Positions 57,027 through 64,000 of a stretch of DNA of 64,000 nucleotides are shown piece by piece (the stretch's first letter is position 1; each line of letters starts with the position of its first letter). The notes beneath the pieces were generated by a model. It did not search any database and was not told the DNA's origin. It saw only the letters and a list, made by a program, of their open reading frames with translations. The translations under genes and the position numbers were made by a program. Source of the DNA: Streptomyces sp. CB01635 (GTDB lineage Bacteria; Actinomycetota; Actinomycetes; Streptomycetales; Streptomycetaceae); the NCBI RefSeq assembly GCF_002803065.1, contig NZ_NNBL01000003.1, positions 393,461 through 457,460 on the forward strand, written 5' to 3'.

Positions 57027-57980
57027 ATGACTGCGGAAGACGTGACCCCGAAGGCCTGCTGCGCCGCGCGCCGTGAAGGCGGCGGCGAGCCGCAGCCCGT
57101 GCGTCTCGCCCCGACGGCCCGTCGCGCCTCGGGAAAGGGACTGGCGACCCTGCCCGGCGGCACGTTCCGCATGGGCAACGAGGACGACCGCGCCAACCCC
57201 GGCGACGGCGAGGGACCGGTCCGTGAAGTCACCGTCGGCCCCTTCCGGATCGACGAACACGCCGTCACCAACGCCCAGTTCGCCACCTTCGTCAAGGACA
57301 CCGGCTTCGTCACCGCCGCCGAGCGGTTCGGCTGGTCGTACGTCTTCGCCGGGTTCCTCGACCCCCGCCTCGCCCGCGCGACGCCCGCCCCCGCCGGCAC
57401 CCCCTGGTGGCGGGGCGTCGAGGGGGCGACCTGGCGCGCCCCGGAGGGCCCCGGGTCCGGGATCGGGGACCGGTCGCGGCACCCCGTGATCCATGTCAGC
57501 TGGGACGACGCGAGCGCCTACGCCGCCTGGGCCGGCAAGCGGCTGCCCACCGAGGCCGAGTGGGAGTACGCGGCCCGCGGCGGCCTCGACCAGGCCCGCT
57601 ACCCGTGGGGCGACGAGCTGACCCCGCGCGGCCACTGGCGCTGCAACATCTGGCAGGGCGAGTTCCCCGTCGTGAACACGGGCGAGGACGGGCACACCGG
57701 CACGGCGCCCGTAGACGCCTACCGGCCCAACGCGTACGGCCTCCACAACACCGTGGGCAACGTGTGGGAGTGGGTCGCCGACCGTTTCACCACCGACCAC
57801 CCGGCGGCCCCGCTCACCGATCCGCGCGGCCCCGCCGAGGGCGACACCCGCGTGATGCGCGGCGGCTCCTACATGTGCCACGACTCGTACTGCAATCGCT
57901 ACCGCGTGGCCGCGCGCACCGCCAACACACCGGACTCCAGCAGCGGGAACTGCGGATTCCGGTGCGCGGCGGACGTGTAG
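57027..57980 (+). CDS. Formylglycine-generating enzyme
   Basis: A 317-residue FGE of the SUMF1 family, converting a sulfatase Cys to formylglycine with copper and oxygen. The active-site pair is in SYMCHDSYCNRYR, matching characterised Streptomyces FGE, and LPTEAEWEYAARGG and GNVWEWVAD are conserved. There is no signal peptide, so it acts in the cytoplasm. No sulfatase gene lies in the window; its clients must be elsewhere. It is convergent with the amidohydrolase. Confidence 0.94.
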   Translation: MTAEDVTPKACCAARREGGGEPQPVRLAPTARRASGKGLATLPGGTFRMGNEDDRANPGDGEGPVREVTVGPFRIDEHAVTNAQFATFVKDTGFVTAAERFGWSYVFAGFLDPRLARATPAPAGTPWWRGVEGATWRAPEGPGSGIGDRSRHPVIHVSWDDASAYAAWAGKRLPTEAEWEYAARGGLDQARYPWGDELTPRGHWRCNIWQGEFPVVNTGEDGHTGTAPVDAYRPNAYGLHNTVGNVWEWVADRFTTDHPAAPLTDPRGPAEGDTRVMRGGSYMCHDSYCNRYRVAARTANTPDSSSGNCGFRCAADV

Positions 57981-57987
57981 CGGCGCG

Positions 57988-59640
57988 TCACCCGGCGGCG
58001 TAGACCCGCTCGCCGCCCACGAACGTCTCCAGGACGCGCGTCGCTCCGATCTCTTCCGTGGGCGCCGCGAACGGGTCGCGGTCGAGGACCACCAGGTCGG
58101 CGAGGCGCCCCGGCGTGATCGAGCCGGTCACGTCGTCCAGGTGGTTCACGTATGCGCTGCCCGCCGTGTACGCCGTGAGCGCCGCGTCCAGGCCGATCCG
58201 CTGCTCCGGCAGGAACACCGGGGTGCCGGGCGCCGCGTCGGGCAGGACTCGGTTGACCGCGACATGGATGGCCTCGATCGGGTCCGGGCTGCTCACCGGC
58301 CAGTCGCTGCCCGCCGCGAGCGTCGCCCCCGCACGCTGAAGATCACCGAACGGGTACTGCCACGCGCTGCGCTCGGGACCGAGGAACGGGATCGTCAGCT
58401 CGTCCATCTGCGGCTCGTGCGCCGCCCACAGCGCCTGCATGTTCGCCGTCGCGCCCAGCTCCCTGAACCGGCCGATGTCGTCGGGGTGCACCACCTGGAG
58501 ATGGGCGAGGTGCGGGCGGGTGTCGGTGCGGCCATTGGCGCGCCGCGCCGCCTCGACGGCGTCGAGCGCCTCGCGCACGGCCCGGTCGCCGAGGGCGTGG
58601 AAGTGCACCTGGAAGCCGCGCGCGTCCAGCTCGGTCACGTACTTCTGCAGGTCGAGCGGCGGGACGAAGCTGATGCCGCTGTTGTCGGAGGCGCAGCCGC
58701 AGCCGTCCAGGTAGGGGCCGAGGAGGGCCGCCGTACCGTTCTCGGCCACGCCGTCCTGCATGATCTTCACCGTCGTGCAGCGCAGCCGCCCGCGCGTGCC
58801 CGCCGCGCGCCGCGCCACCAGCTCGTCGATCTGCTCGGTGCCGCGTGTGCGGTCCCACCACAGCGAGCCGACGACCCGCGCGGTGAGGCGCCCGTCCCCG
58901 GCGGTCGCGAGATACGCGTCCGTGGGGTCGGTGAGGTTGGCGTGCTCGCCGAGGAGGGCGTCCTGCCACGCGGTGACGCCGAGGGAGTGCATCAGCTCCT
59001 GGGCCCGCAGCAGGCCCGTGATCCTCTGCTCCAGGGTGACAGGCGGCAGCAGCCGTCCGATCAGGTTCGCCGCGCCCTCCTGGAGCATGCCGGTCGGCGC
59101 CCCGTCGGCGTCGCGCTCGATGCGGCCGTCGGACGGGTCGGGCATGCGGGCGTCGATCCCGGCGGCCTGCAGGGCACGGGAGTTGACCCAGGCGCCGTGG
59201 TGGTCGCGGTTGACGAGGTAGGCCGGGCGGTCGGGCACGAGGGCGTCGAGCTCGGCGGCCGTGGGCAGGCCGCCGGGAAACGCCTCCATCGACCAGCCGC
59301 CACCGGTGATCCACTCGATGTCGGGGTGCGCCTGCGCGTACGCGGCGATGCGGCGCCGGTACTCGTCGAGGGTCGTCGCGCCGCTCAGGTCGCACTGGCC
59401 GAGCTCCATGCCGCCGCCGACCGGATGCGCGTGCGCGTCCTGGAAGCCGGGGATGAGCAACTTGCCCTTGAGGTCCACCACTTCGGTGGCCGGGCCGACG
59501 AGTTCGCGTACCTCGTCGTGGCCCACGGCGACGATCCGCTCGCCGCGGACGGCCACCGAGGTCGCGCGCGACCGGGCGGGGGAGAGGGTGTGGACCGGGC
59601 CGCCGGTGAAGACGAGATCGGCGGGGGCGGTGTCGGGCAT
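57988..59640 (-). CDS. YtcJ-type amidohydrolase
   Basis: A 550-residue metal-dependent amidohydrolase (Amidohydro_3). Metal-ligand motifs GFQDAHAHP, VHFHALGD and AAGSDWP are visible, with the composite beta-sandwich at both ends (ITPGRLADLVVLDRDPF). It hydrolyses an amide or ester of unknown identity. AAGGAGT precedes the ATG. It is 45 bases downstream of an APC permease gene, so the permease probably imports its substrate. Confidence 0.92.
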   Translation of the reverse strand: MPDTAPADLVFTGGPVHTLSPARSRATSVAVRGERIVAVGHDEVRELVGPATEVVDLKGKLLIPGFQDAHAHPVGGGMELGQCDLSGATTLDEYRRRIAAYAQAHPDIEWITGGGWSMEAFPGGLPTAAELDALVPDRPAYLVNRDHHGAWVNSRALQAAGIDARMPDPSDGRIERDADGAPTGMLQEGAANLIGRLLPPVTLEQRITGLLRAQELMHSLGVTAWQDALLGEHANLTDPTDAYLATAGDGRLTARVVGSLWWDRTRGTEQIDELVARRAAGTRGRLRCTTVKIMQDGVAENGTAALLGPYLDGCGCASDNSGISFVPPLDLQKYVTELDARGFQVHFHALGDRAVREALDAVEAARRANGRTDTRPHLAHLQVVHPDDIGRFRELGATANMQALWAAHEPQMDELTIPFLGPERSAWQYPFGDLQRAGATLAAGSDWPVSSPDPIEAIHVAVNRVLPDAAPGTPVFLPEQRIGLDAALTAYTAGSAYVNHLDDVTGSITPGRLADLVVLDRDPFAAPTEEIGATRVLETFVGGERVYAAG

Positions 59641-59685
59641 GGGACGTGACTCCTTGGGGTGCGGGGACGGGTCGGTTGGTGCCGG

Positions 59686-61164
59686 TCAGGAATGTTCGGG
59701 GGTCAGGGGGGCCGTCTCGGGCGCGGTGCCGCCGCCCGTGACGAAGTACGGGGAGCGGCGCACGTACTTGGCGTACGCGGCCATCACCAGGCCGGACGCG
59801 ACGATGGCGAGCGGTACCGACAGCATGAACCACCCGTTGTCCGGGCTGAGTTCGAAGTGGTCGCTCATCGTCACGTACGAGCGGGCGAGGTAGGCGCCGA
59901 TGCCGAGGAGCGCGACGCCGCTGACCGTGGGCGCCACGACCGCGCGCAGGGCCCCGGACAGCGGACCGCGCAGGGCGGCGCGGAACCGGACCGCGCAGGC
60001 GAGCGCCGTCAGGCCGTAGTACAGGGCGACGACCAGGCCGATGGAGTTGACGGCGGCGAGGATCATCTCGTTCAGCTTGGGGATGGCCAGTGCGAGCACG
60101 GAGACGCCGGCGGAGATCGACATGATGAGGACGGTGCCCAGGGCCGGGGACCCGTAACGCGGGCTGACGCGGGTCCACACCTGGCCCATCGTGCGGTCAC
60201 GGCCCATGGCGAGGAGGCCGCGTGCCGTCGGGATGACGCTCGACTGGAGCGAGGCCACGGCGGAGAACATCAGCGCGAGCAGCGGCAGCGTCGCCCACGG
60301 CTCGTCGGCGAGCTTCGCGCCCAGATACGTGAGGCCCTGTGGGCCCTGGGCGATCAGCTCGGGCAGGCTCATCTCGCGCTGGAAGGCCACGGCACCGTAG
60401 AGGAACATCGCGAGCATCGTGAGCAGTGCGATGAAGCCGCCGCGGCCGGCGTCCCGCACGTTCTTCGTCTCCTCGGTGACGCTGAACGCGGCGTCCCAGC
60501 CCCAGAAGAAGAACACCGCGAGGACGAGGCCCTGCGCGAACGCCGTGCCGTCGTGGATCGCGAAGGGGTTCAGCCACGACCACTGGAAGGCGTGGCCGCC
60601 CGAGATGAGAGCCCAGCCGCAGAACGCGAGGAGGACCGCGTACTCGAAGACGAGCAGCCACGTCTGCAGCCGGGTGGCCTTGCGGACCCCGGTGATCGCC
60701 GTGTACGTCACGACGGCCAGGACCGCGAGGCCGACGACCGTGCTCAGAGCGGTCGAGTTCGGGTCGAGCGTGAGGCCGAGGGCGTGGTGCCAGCCGGCCT
60801 TGTTCGCGAACTGGAGGAAGACCGACCCGGTGACGGCGCTCGTGTACGCCATGAAGATCACCGTGCCGACCAGGGTGACCCAGCCCGTGATGAAGCCGGG
60901 CCACGGGCCCAGAGTCTTGCCGACCCACACATAGCCGCTGCCCATGTTCGGCTCGGAGCGGTTGAGGCGGGCGTACGCGGAGGCGATGCCGAGGATCGGC
61001 AGGAACGCCACAAGCAGGATCGCCGGGGCCTGGAGGCCCACCGTCGCGGCGAGCGCGCCCATGCCGATCCCGATGCTCGTAGTGGCGGCGGTGCTGGACG
61101 CGGCGATGGCGACGCCGTCGACGACACCGAGGGAACGGCGCAGGCCAGGGGGTTCGCTGCTCAT
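59686..61164 (-). CDS. APC-family amino acid permease
   Basis: A 492-residue twelve-helix permease (LGVVDGVAIAASSTAATTSIG, PNMGSGYVWVGKTLGPWPGFITGW). The ATG at 61164 follows CAGGAGTG. It should bring in an amino acid or amine, probably the compound processed by the amidohydrolase downstream. It is divergent from a TetR regulator. Confidence 0.92.
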   Translation of the reverse strand: MSSEPPGLRRSLGVVDGVAIAASSTAATTSIGIGMGALAATVGLQAPAILLVAFLPILGIASAYARLNRSEPNMGSGYVWVGKTLGPWPGFITGWVTLVGTVIFMAYTSAVTGSVFLQFANKAGWHHALGLTLDPNSTALSTVVGLAVLAVVTYTAITGVRKATRLQTWLLVFEYAVLLAFCGWALISGGHAFQWSWLNPFAIHDGTAFAQGLVLAVFFFWGWDAAFSVTEETKNVRDAGRGGFIALLTMLAMFLYGAVAFQREMSLPELIAQGPQGLTYLGAKLADEPWATLPLLALMFSAVASLQSSVIPTARGLLAMGRDRTMGQVWTRVSPRYGSPALGTVLIMSISAGVSVLALAIPKLNEMILAAVNSIGLVVALYYGLTALACAVRFRAALRGPLSGALRAVVAPTVSGVALLGIGAYLARSYVTMSDHFELSPDNGWFMLSVPLAIVASGLVMAAYAKYVRRSPYFVTGGGTAPETAPLTPEHS

Positions 61165-61216
61165 TCGGACACTCCTGAAACCGGAGGAGGGGAGGGAGGG
61201 TGCGATCAAACAGGCC

Positions 61217-61245
61217 TTGTCAATGTTGCGTCAATGGTGTTGACA
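61217..61245. promoter_or_regulatory. Likely TetR operator between permease and regulator
   Basis: TGTCAA (61218-61223) and TTGACA (61240-61245) are inverted arms, and on the minus strand CATTGAC is repeated at an 11-base interval between them. The site lies between the divergent permease and TetR genes, so it probably controls both. Confidence 0.5.
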
Positions 61246-61282
61246 TAAGGGGAACGGGCGGCGCGACGGAAGGGGATTCGGT

Positions 61283-61975
61283 ATGACCGAAGGGCGGATT
61301 CCGGTGGAGCGGCGGCGCCGCAAGCCGACCAAGTCGGGGGTGCTGCTCTCCGGTGATCTGATCGTCGACTGCGCCCTGCGCCTGGTCGCTCAGCACGGGC
61401 CCGACGCGCTGAGCGTGCGCAGGCTGGGCGCCGCGCTCGGCTGCGACCCGAGCGCGGTCTACCGCTACTTCCACAACACGGACGACCTGCTCCTCGCCGT
61501 CGCCGACCGGATCATCGGCGAGAGCATGGCCGGGTTCACGCCCGGCGACGACTGGGTCGAGGACCTGCGGAACATGGGGCGCCGGATCCACCGCGCCTAC
61601 AGCGAACACCCCCGGATCGCCGCCATGGCCGCGTACCGGGTGACCCGCCGGATCAACGAGGTCAGGGCCGTGGAGACCGGTATCGGGCTGCTGCTGGGCG
61701 CGGGCTTCGACGACGCCGCAGCGGTGCGGTACTACGCCGCGTTCGTCGACACGGCGCTCGGGCACGCGGCCCTGGACGCCTCCCATCTGGCGCTGCCGCC
61801 CGAGCGGCGCGCCCAGGACCACAGCGCCTGGACGGACACGTACCAGTCGCTTCCGGCGGACACGCACCCCCAACTGGCCGCTGTACGAGAGCACTTGCCC
61901 CTCATGGCGGAGAGCTCCTTCGGGACGGCGCTGGAACTGCTGCTCGCGGCGCTCGCGGCGCAGGCGCCGCGCTGA
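61283..61975 (+). CDS. TetR-family regulator
   Basis: A 230-residue TetR protein. The helix-turn-helix is at about residues 38-66 (LSVRRLGAALGCDPSAVYRYFHNTDDLL), followed by a TetR_C-type ligand domain. GGAAGGGGATT precedes the ATG. Its position implies local control of the permease-amidohydrolase operon, with the imported compound as possible inducer. Confidence 0.92.
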   Translation: MTEGRIPVERRRRKPTKSGVLLSGDLIVDCALRLVAQHGPDALSVRRLGAALGCDPSAVYRYFHNTDDLLLAVADRIIGESMAGFTPGDDWVEDLRNMGRRIHRAYSEHPRIAAMAAYRVTRRINEVRAVETGIGLLLGAGFDDAAAVRYYAAFVDTALGHAALDASHLALPPERRAQDHSAWTDTYQSLPADTHPQLAAVREHLPLMAESSFGTALELLLAALAAQAPR

Positions 61976-61997
61976 CCCTCCTTCTCGCGGGGCGCGG

Positions 61998-62708
61998 TCA
62001 GGCCGGTTCGGCGTCGAGCTGGCTGCGCATCCAGGCCTCGACCTCGCCCACATGGGCCGCCGCCGCGGCGCGCGCCGCCTCCGGGTCGCGGGCGACCAGC
62101 GCGCGGTGGATCCGCGCGTGCTCGCGGCCCGTGCGCTCGAAGGCGCCCTCTTCCTGGTAGCCGCGCCACACTCGGGCCCGGAACGTCCGTGACGACAGCC
62201 CCTCCAGGATCGCGGCCATCGTGTCGTTGCCCGCGGCCGTGGCGATCACCCGGTGGAACGCGAGGTCGTGGGAGAGGATCTCCTCGGGGTCGTCCGTCGC
62301 CGCCATCGCCGCCAAGTGCAGTTCCACCTCGGCGAGTTGCTCCGGTGTGATGCGCGCGGCCGCCAGCGCCGTCGCGGTCGACTCGAGCACGCGGCGCACC
62401 TCCATCAGCTCCACGAGACGGGCGCCGCGAGAGAGATCGGCGACGACGCCGAACGTCTCCAGGAGGTCCCCGGCGTTCAACTGCGTGACGTAGATGCCCG
62501 ATCCGTGCCGCGCCTCCAGGGCGCCGAGGACCGTGAGCGCCCTGATCGCCTCACGCATGGAGCTGCGCGAGATGCCGAGCTGGGTGGCCAGGTCGCGCTC
62601 CGTCGGCAGCCGCTGACCCGGCTCGAGCAGTCCCTCGCCGATCATCGCCTTGATCTGCTCGATGGCCCGCTGTGTCACGGTGCCCTTCTGCGGGGCGGTC
62701 TGTTCCAC
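61998..62708 (-). CDS. GntR/FadR-family regulator
   Basis: A 236-residue FadR-subfamily GntR protein. The winged helix is at residues 10-75 (PGQRLPTERDLATQLGISRSSMREAIRAL) and an FCD domain fills the rest, with metal-ligand His in LSHDLAFHR. GAGGAG precedes the GTG start. It is divergent from a sugar-binding-protein gene, and operator-like palindromes lie between them. It likely represses uptake genes until a sugar acid or related metabolite binds. Confidence 0.93.
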   Translation of the reverse strand: MEQTAPQKGTVTQRAIEQIKAMIGEGLLEPGQRLPTERDLATQLGISRSSMREAIRALTVLGALEARHGSGIYVTQLNAGDLLETFGVVADLSRGARLVELMEVRRVLESTATALAAARITPEQLAEVELHLAAMAATDDPEEILSHDLAFHRVIATAAGNDTMAAILEGLSSRTFRARVWRGYQEEGAFERTGREHARIHRALVARDPEAARAAAAAHVGEVEAWMRSQLDAEPA

Positions 62709-62752
62709 GGACGCTCCTCAATATGCGGGTCCGCCGCAGTCTAGCCAGAGAT

Positions 62753-62829
62753 GTGGTCCGACCACTACGGCTTGAAACACGGAAAAGTTGGCGACGAGGG
62801 GTGTTGTGGCCGCCAAGTGGTCTGATAAA
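62753..62829. promoter_or_regulatory. FadR-type operators between gntR and the ABC transporter
   Basis: GTGGTCCGACCAC (62753-62765) is a perfect 13-bp palindrome of FadR-subfamily type. A weaker copy GTGGTCTGATAAA (62817-62829) lies 64 bases on, toward the binding-protein gene. Two sites suggest control of both divergent transcripts. Confidence 0.72.
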
Positions 62830-62886
62830 TATTTCCGCCATCAGGTACCAGAAGTCGCTCGATCTCGCTCGATGAGGAGCCGTCAG

Positions 62887-63963
62887 ATGGCCGGCAGAAC
62901 AGTGCGCAAGCGGAACAGGTCGCGGATCGTCGGCGCGGCGGCGGTCGCCGCTTGCGCCGCCCTGGTGCTCACCGCGTGCGGCAGCACGAAGGACGACGTC
63001 GCCTCCGGCGGCAAGGGCGGCGGCGACGGAAAGGGCAAGGTCGGGGTCATCCTGCCGCTGCTCACCTCGCCGTTCTGGCAGTCGTACAACGACTACGTGC
63101 CGAAGATGGCGAAGTCCGAGAGCGTGGACGCGCTCAAGACCGTCAACTCCAACAGTGACCCCTCGCAGCAGATCACGGACATCAACAACCAGCTCAACCA
63201 GGGCGTCAAGGGCCTCGTCGTCGCGCCCCTCGACAGCGCCGCGATCTCCGCCGGCCTCGACCAGGCCGAACGCAAGGGCGTCCCCGTCGTCGCCGTGGAC
63301 GTCGCGCCCGAGAAGGGCAAGGTCGCCATGGTCGTACGCGCCAACAACGTGGCGTACGGCGAGAAGGCCTGCGAGTACCTCGGTCAGCAGGTCAAGACCG
63401 GCAAGGTCGTCCAGATCATGGGTGACCTCGCCTCCGTGAACGGCCGCGAGCGCTCGCAGGCCTTCCGCGACTGCGTCAAGAAGAAGTACCCGGACCTCAA
63501 GGTCCTGGAGATCCCCGCCAAGTGGGAGTCCGACACCGCCGCGTCCAAGCTGGACACCCTCCTCAACGCCAACCCGGACATCAAGGGCATCTACATGCAG
63601 GCGGGCGGCGTCTACCTCGCTCCCACCCTGCAGACCCTCAAGTCCAAGGGCCTGCTGAAGAAGACCGGCGAGAAGGGCCACATCACGATCGTCTCGAACG
63701 ACGGCATCCCGCAGGAGTTCGCCGCGATCCGCAAGGGCCAGATCGACGCGACCGTCTCCCAGCCCGCCGACGCCTACGCCAAGTACGGCATGTACTACAT
63801 CAAGGCGGCGATGCAGGGGAAGACGTTCAAGCCCGGTCCGACCGACCACGACTCGGAGATCGTCAAGCTGCCCAGCGGCATCCTCGAGGACCAGCTGCCC
63901 GCGCCGCTCGTCACCAAGGACAACGTCGACGACCCGAAGCTCTGGGGAAACACGGTCAAATGA
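62887..63963 (+). CDS. Ribose-type sugar ABC transporter binding lipoprotein
   Basis: A 358-residue periplasmic-binding-type lipoprotein (lipobox LVLTACGS) of the RbsB/Peripla_BP_4 family (VGVILPLLTSPFWQSYNDYV, GLVVAPLDSAAI). It captures a pentose, hexose or polyol outside the membrane. GAGGAG precedes the ATG at 62887. Its stop overlaps the start of the next gene as ATGA, so the ATPase or permease follows. Confidence 0.94.
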   Translation: MAGRTVRKRNRSRIVGAAAVAACAALVLTACGSTKDDVASGGKGGGDGKGKVGVILPLLTSPFWQSYNDYVPKMAKSESVDALKTVNSNSDPSQQITDINNQLNQGVKGLVVAPLDSAAISAGLDQAERKGVPVVAVDVAPEKGKVAMVVRANNVAYGEKACEYLGQQVKTGKVVQIMGDLASVNGRERSQAFRDCVKKKYPDLKVLEIPAKWESDTAASKLDTLLNANPDIKGIYMQAGGVYLAPTLQTLKSKGLLKKTGEKGHITIVSNDGIPQEFAAIRKGQIDATVSQPADAYAKYGMYYIKAAMQGKTFKPGPTDHDSEIVKLPSGILEDQLPAPLVTKDNVDDPKLWGNTVK

Positions 63964-64000
63964 GCACCTCGACGACAACCACGCCGGCGGTCAGGCCGCT
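63960..64000 (+). CDS. Start of the next ABC transporter gene, partial
   Basis: An ATG at 63960 overlaps the binding-protein stop (ATGA) and stays open to the window end, giving MSTSTTTTPAVRP. By operon order it should be the ATPase or permease of the sugar transporter. Confidence 0.6.
   Translation, partial: MSTSTTTTPAVRP

Overview
The window is high-GC actinobacterial DNA with strong G/C bias at third codon positions, many GTG and some TTG starts, leaderless-looking promoters, Tat signal peptides and coelenterazine-free, typical Streptomyces gene families (Methyltransf_19/DUF574 methyltransferase, SpoIIE-type phosphatase, F420-dependent nitroreductase-like protein, Rpf-like lytic enzyme, WS/DGAT, actinobacterial GlgA/GlgC). 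I read it as a Streptomyces chromosome segment, with a mix of housekeeping and accessory genes. No rRNA, tRNA, CRISPR array, transposase or prophage was seen.

Layout. 0-9.97 kb: end of a succinate-semialdehyde dehydrogenase, two overlapping JmjC/cupin-like genes, a YceI protein, a coupled SPFH protein/NAD-kinase-like pair behind a palindrome-bearing promoter, a methyltransferase, a double-GNAT protein and a Tat-exported phosphoesterase. 10-16.6 kb: a crotonase, a SoxR-box-controlled ABC exporter, argG with ARG boxes, a RibD/DHFR-like reductase and an MFS exporter. 16.8-21.4 kb: a molybdenum hydroxylase operon (fused Fe-S/Mo subunit plus FAD subunit) divergent from a membrane-anchored double ABM-domain protein. 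21.4-26 kb: a 60-residue small protein divergent from a PAS-PAS-GAF-PP2C-ATPase sensor phosphatase, then a damaged-looking ferredoxin and a cytochrome P450.

26.2-29.2 kb: the most novel-looking cassette. It holds a WXG100-like small protein, a WXG-like/papain-calpain-fold cysteine peptidase, a lipoprotein that resembles chagasin-type cysteine-protease inhibitors, and an unknown protein. I interpret it as a secreted peptidase with its own immunity inhibitor. 29.4-36.6 kb: panD, GNAT, Asp/Glu racemase family, deazaflavin-dependent reductase, a proline-rich small ORF, gnd, an acetyl-xylan-esterase-type hydrolase, an Rpf/LysM/M23 cell-wall enzyme and a DMT transporter. 36.8-45.9 kb: FhuF-like protein, glgA-glgC, a LacI-type operator with a secreted GH92 alpha-mannosidase, a WS/DGAT acyltransferase and a zinc-ribbon SDR protein.

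45.9-50.7 kb: SDR, PhnZ-like HD oxygenase, crcB-DUF190-crcB fluoride operon, DUF4142 protein, a 57-residue small protein and a GNAT. 50.8-58 kb: a secreted glycan-degradation locus (GH29 fucosidase; GH20 lacto-N-biosidase-like enzyme plus a second GH29 fucosidase) whose two promoters share an operator-like sequence, followed by a formylglycine-generating enzyme. 58-64 kb: an amidohydrolase/APC-permease operon with a divergent TetR regulator, then a FadR-type GntR regulator divergent from a sugar ABC transporter binding protein whose operon runs off the window.
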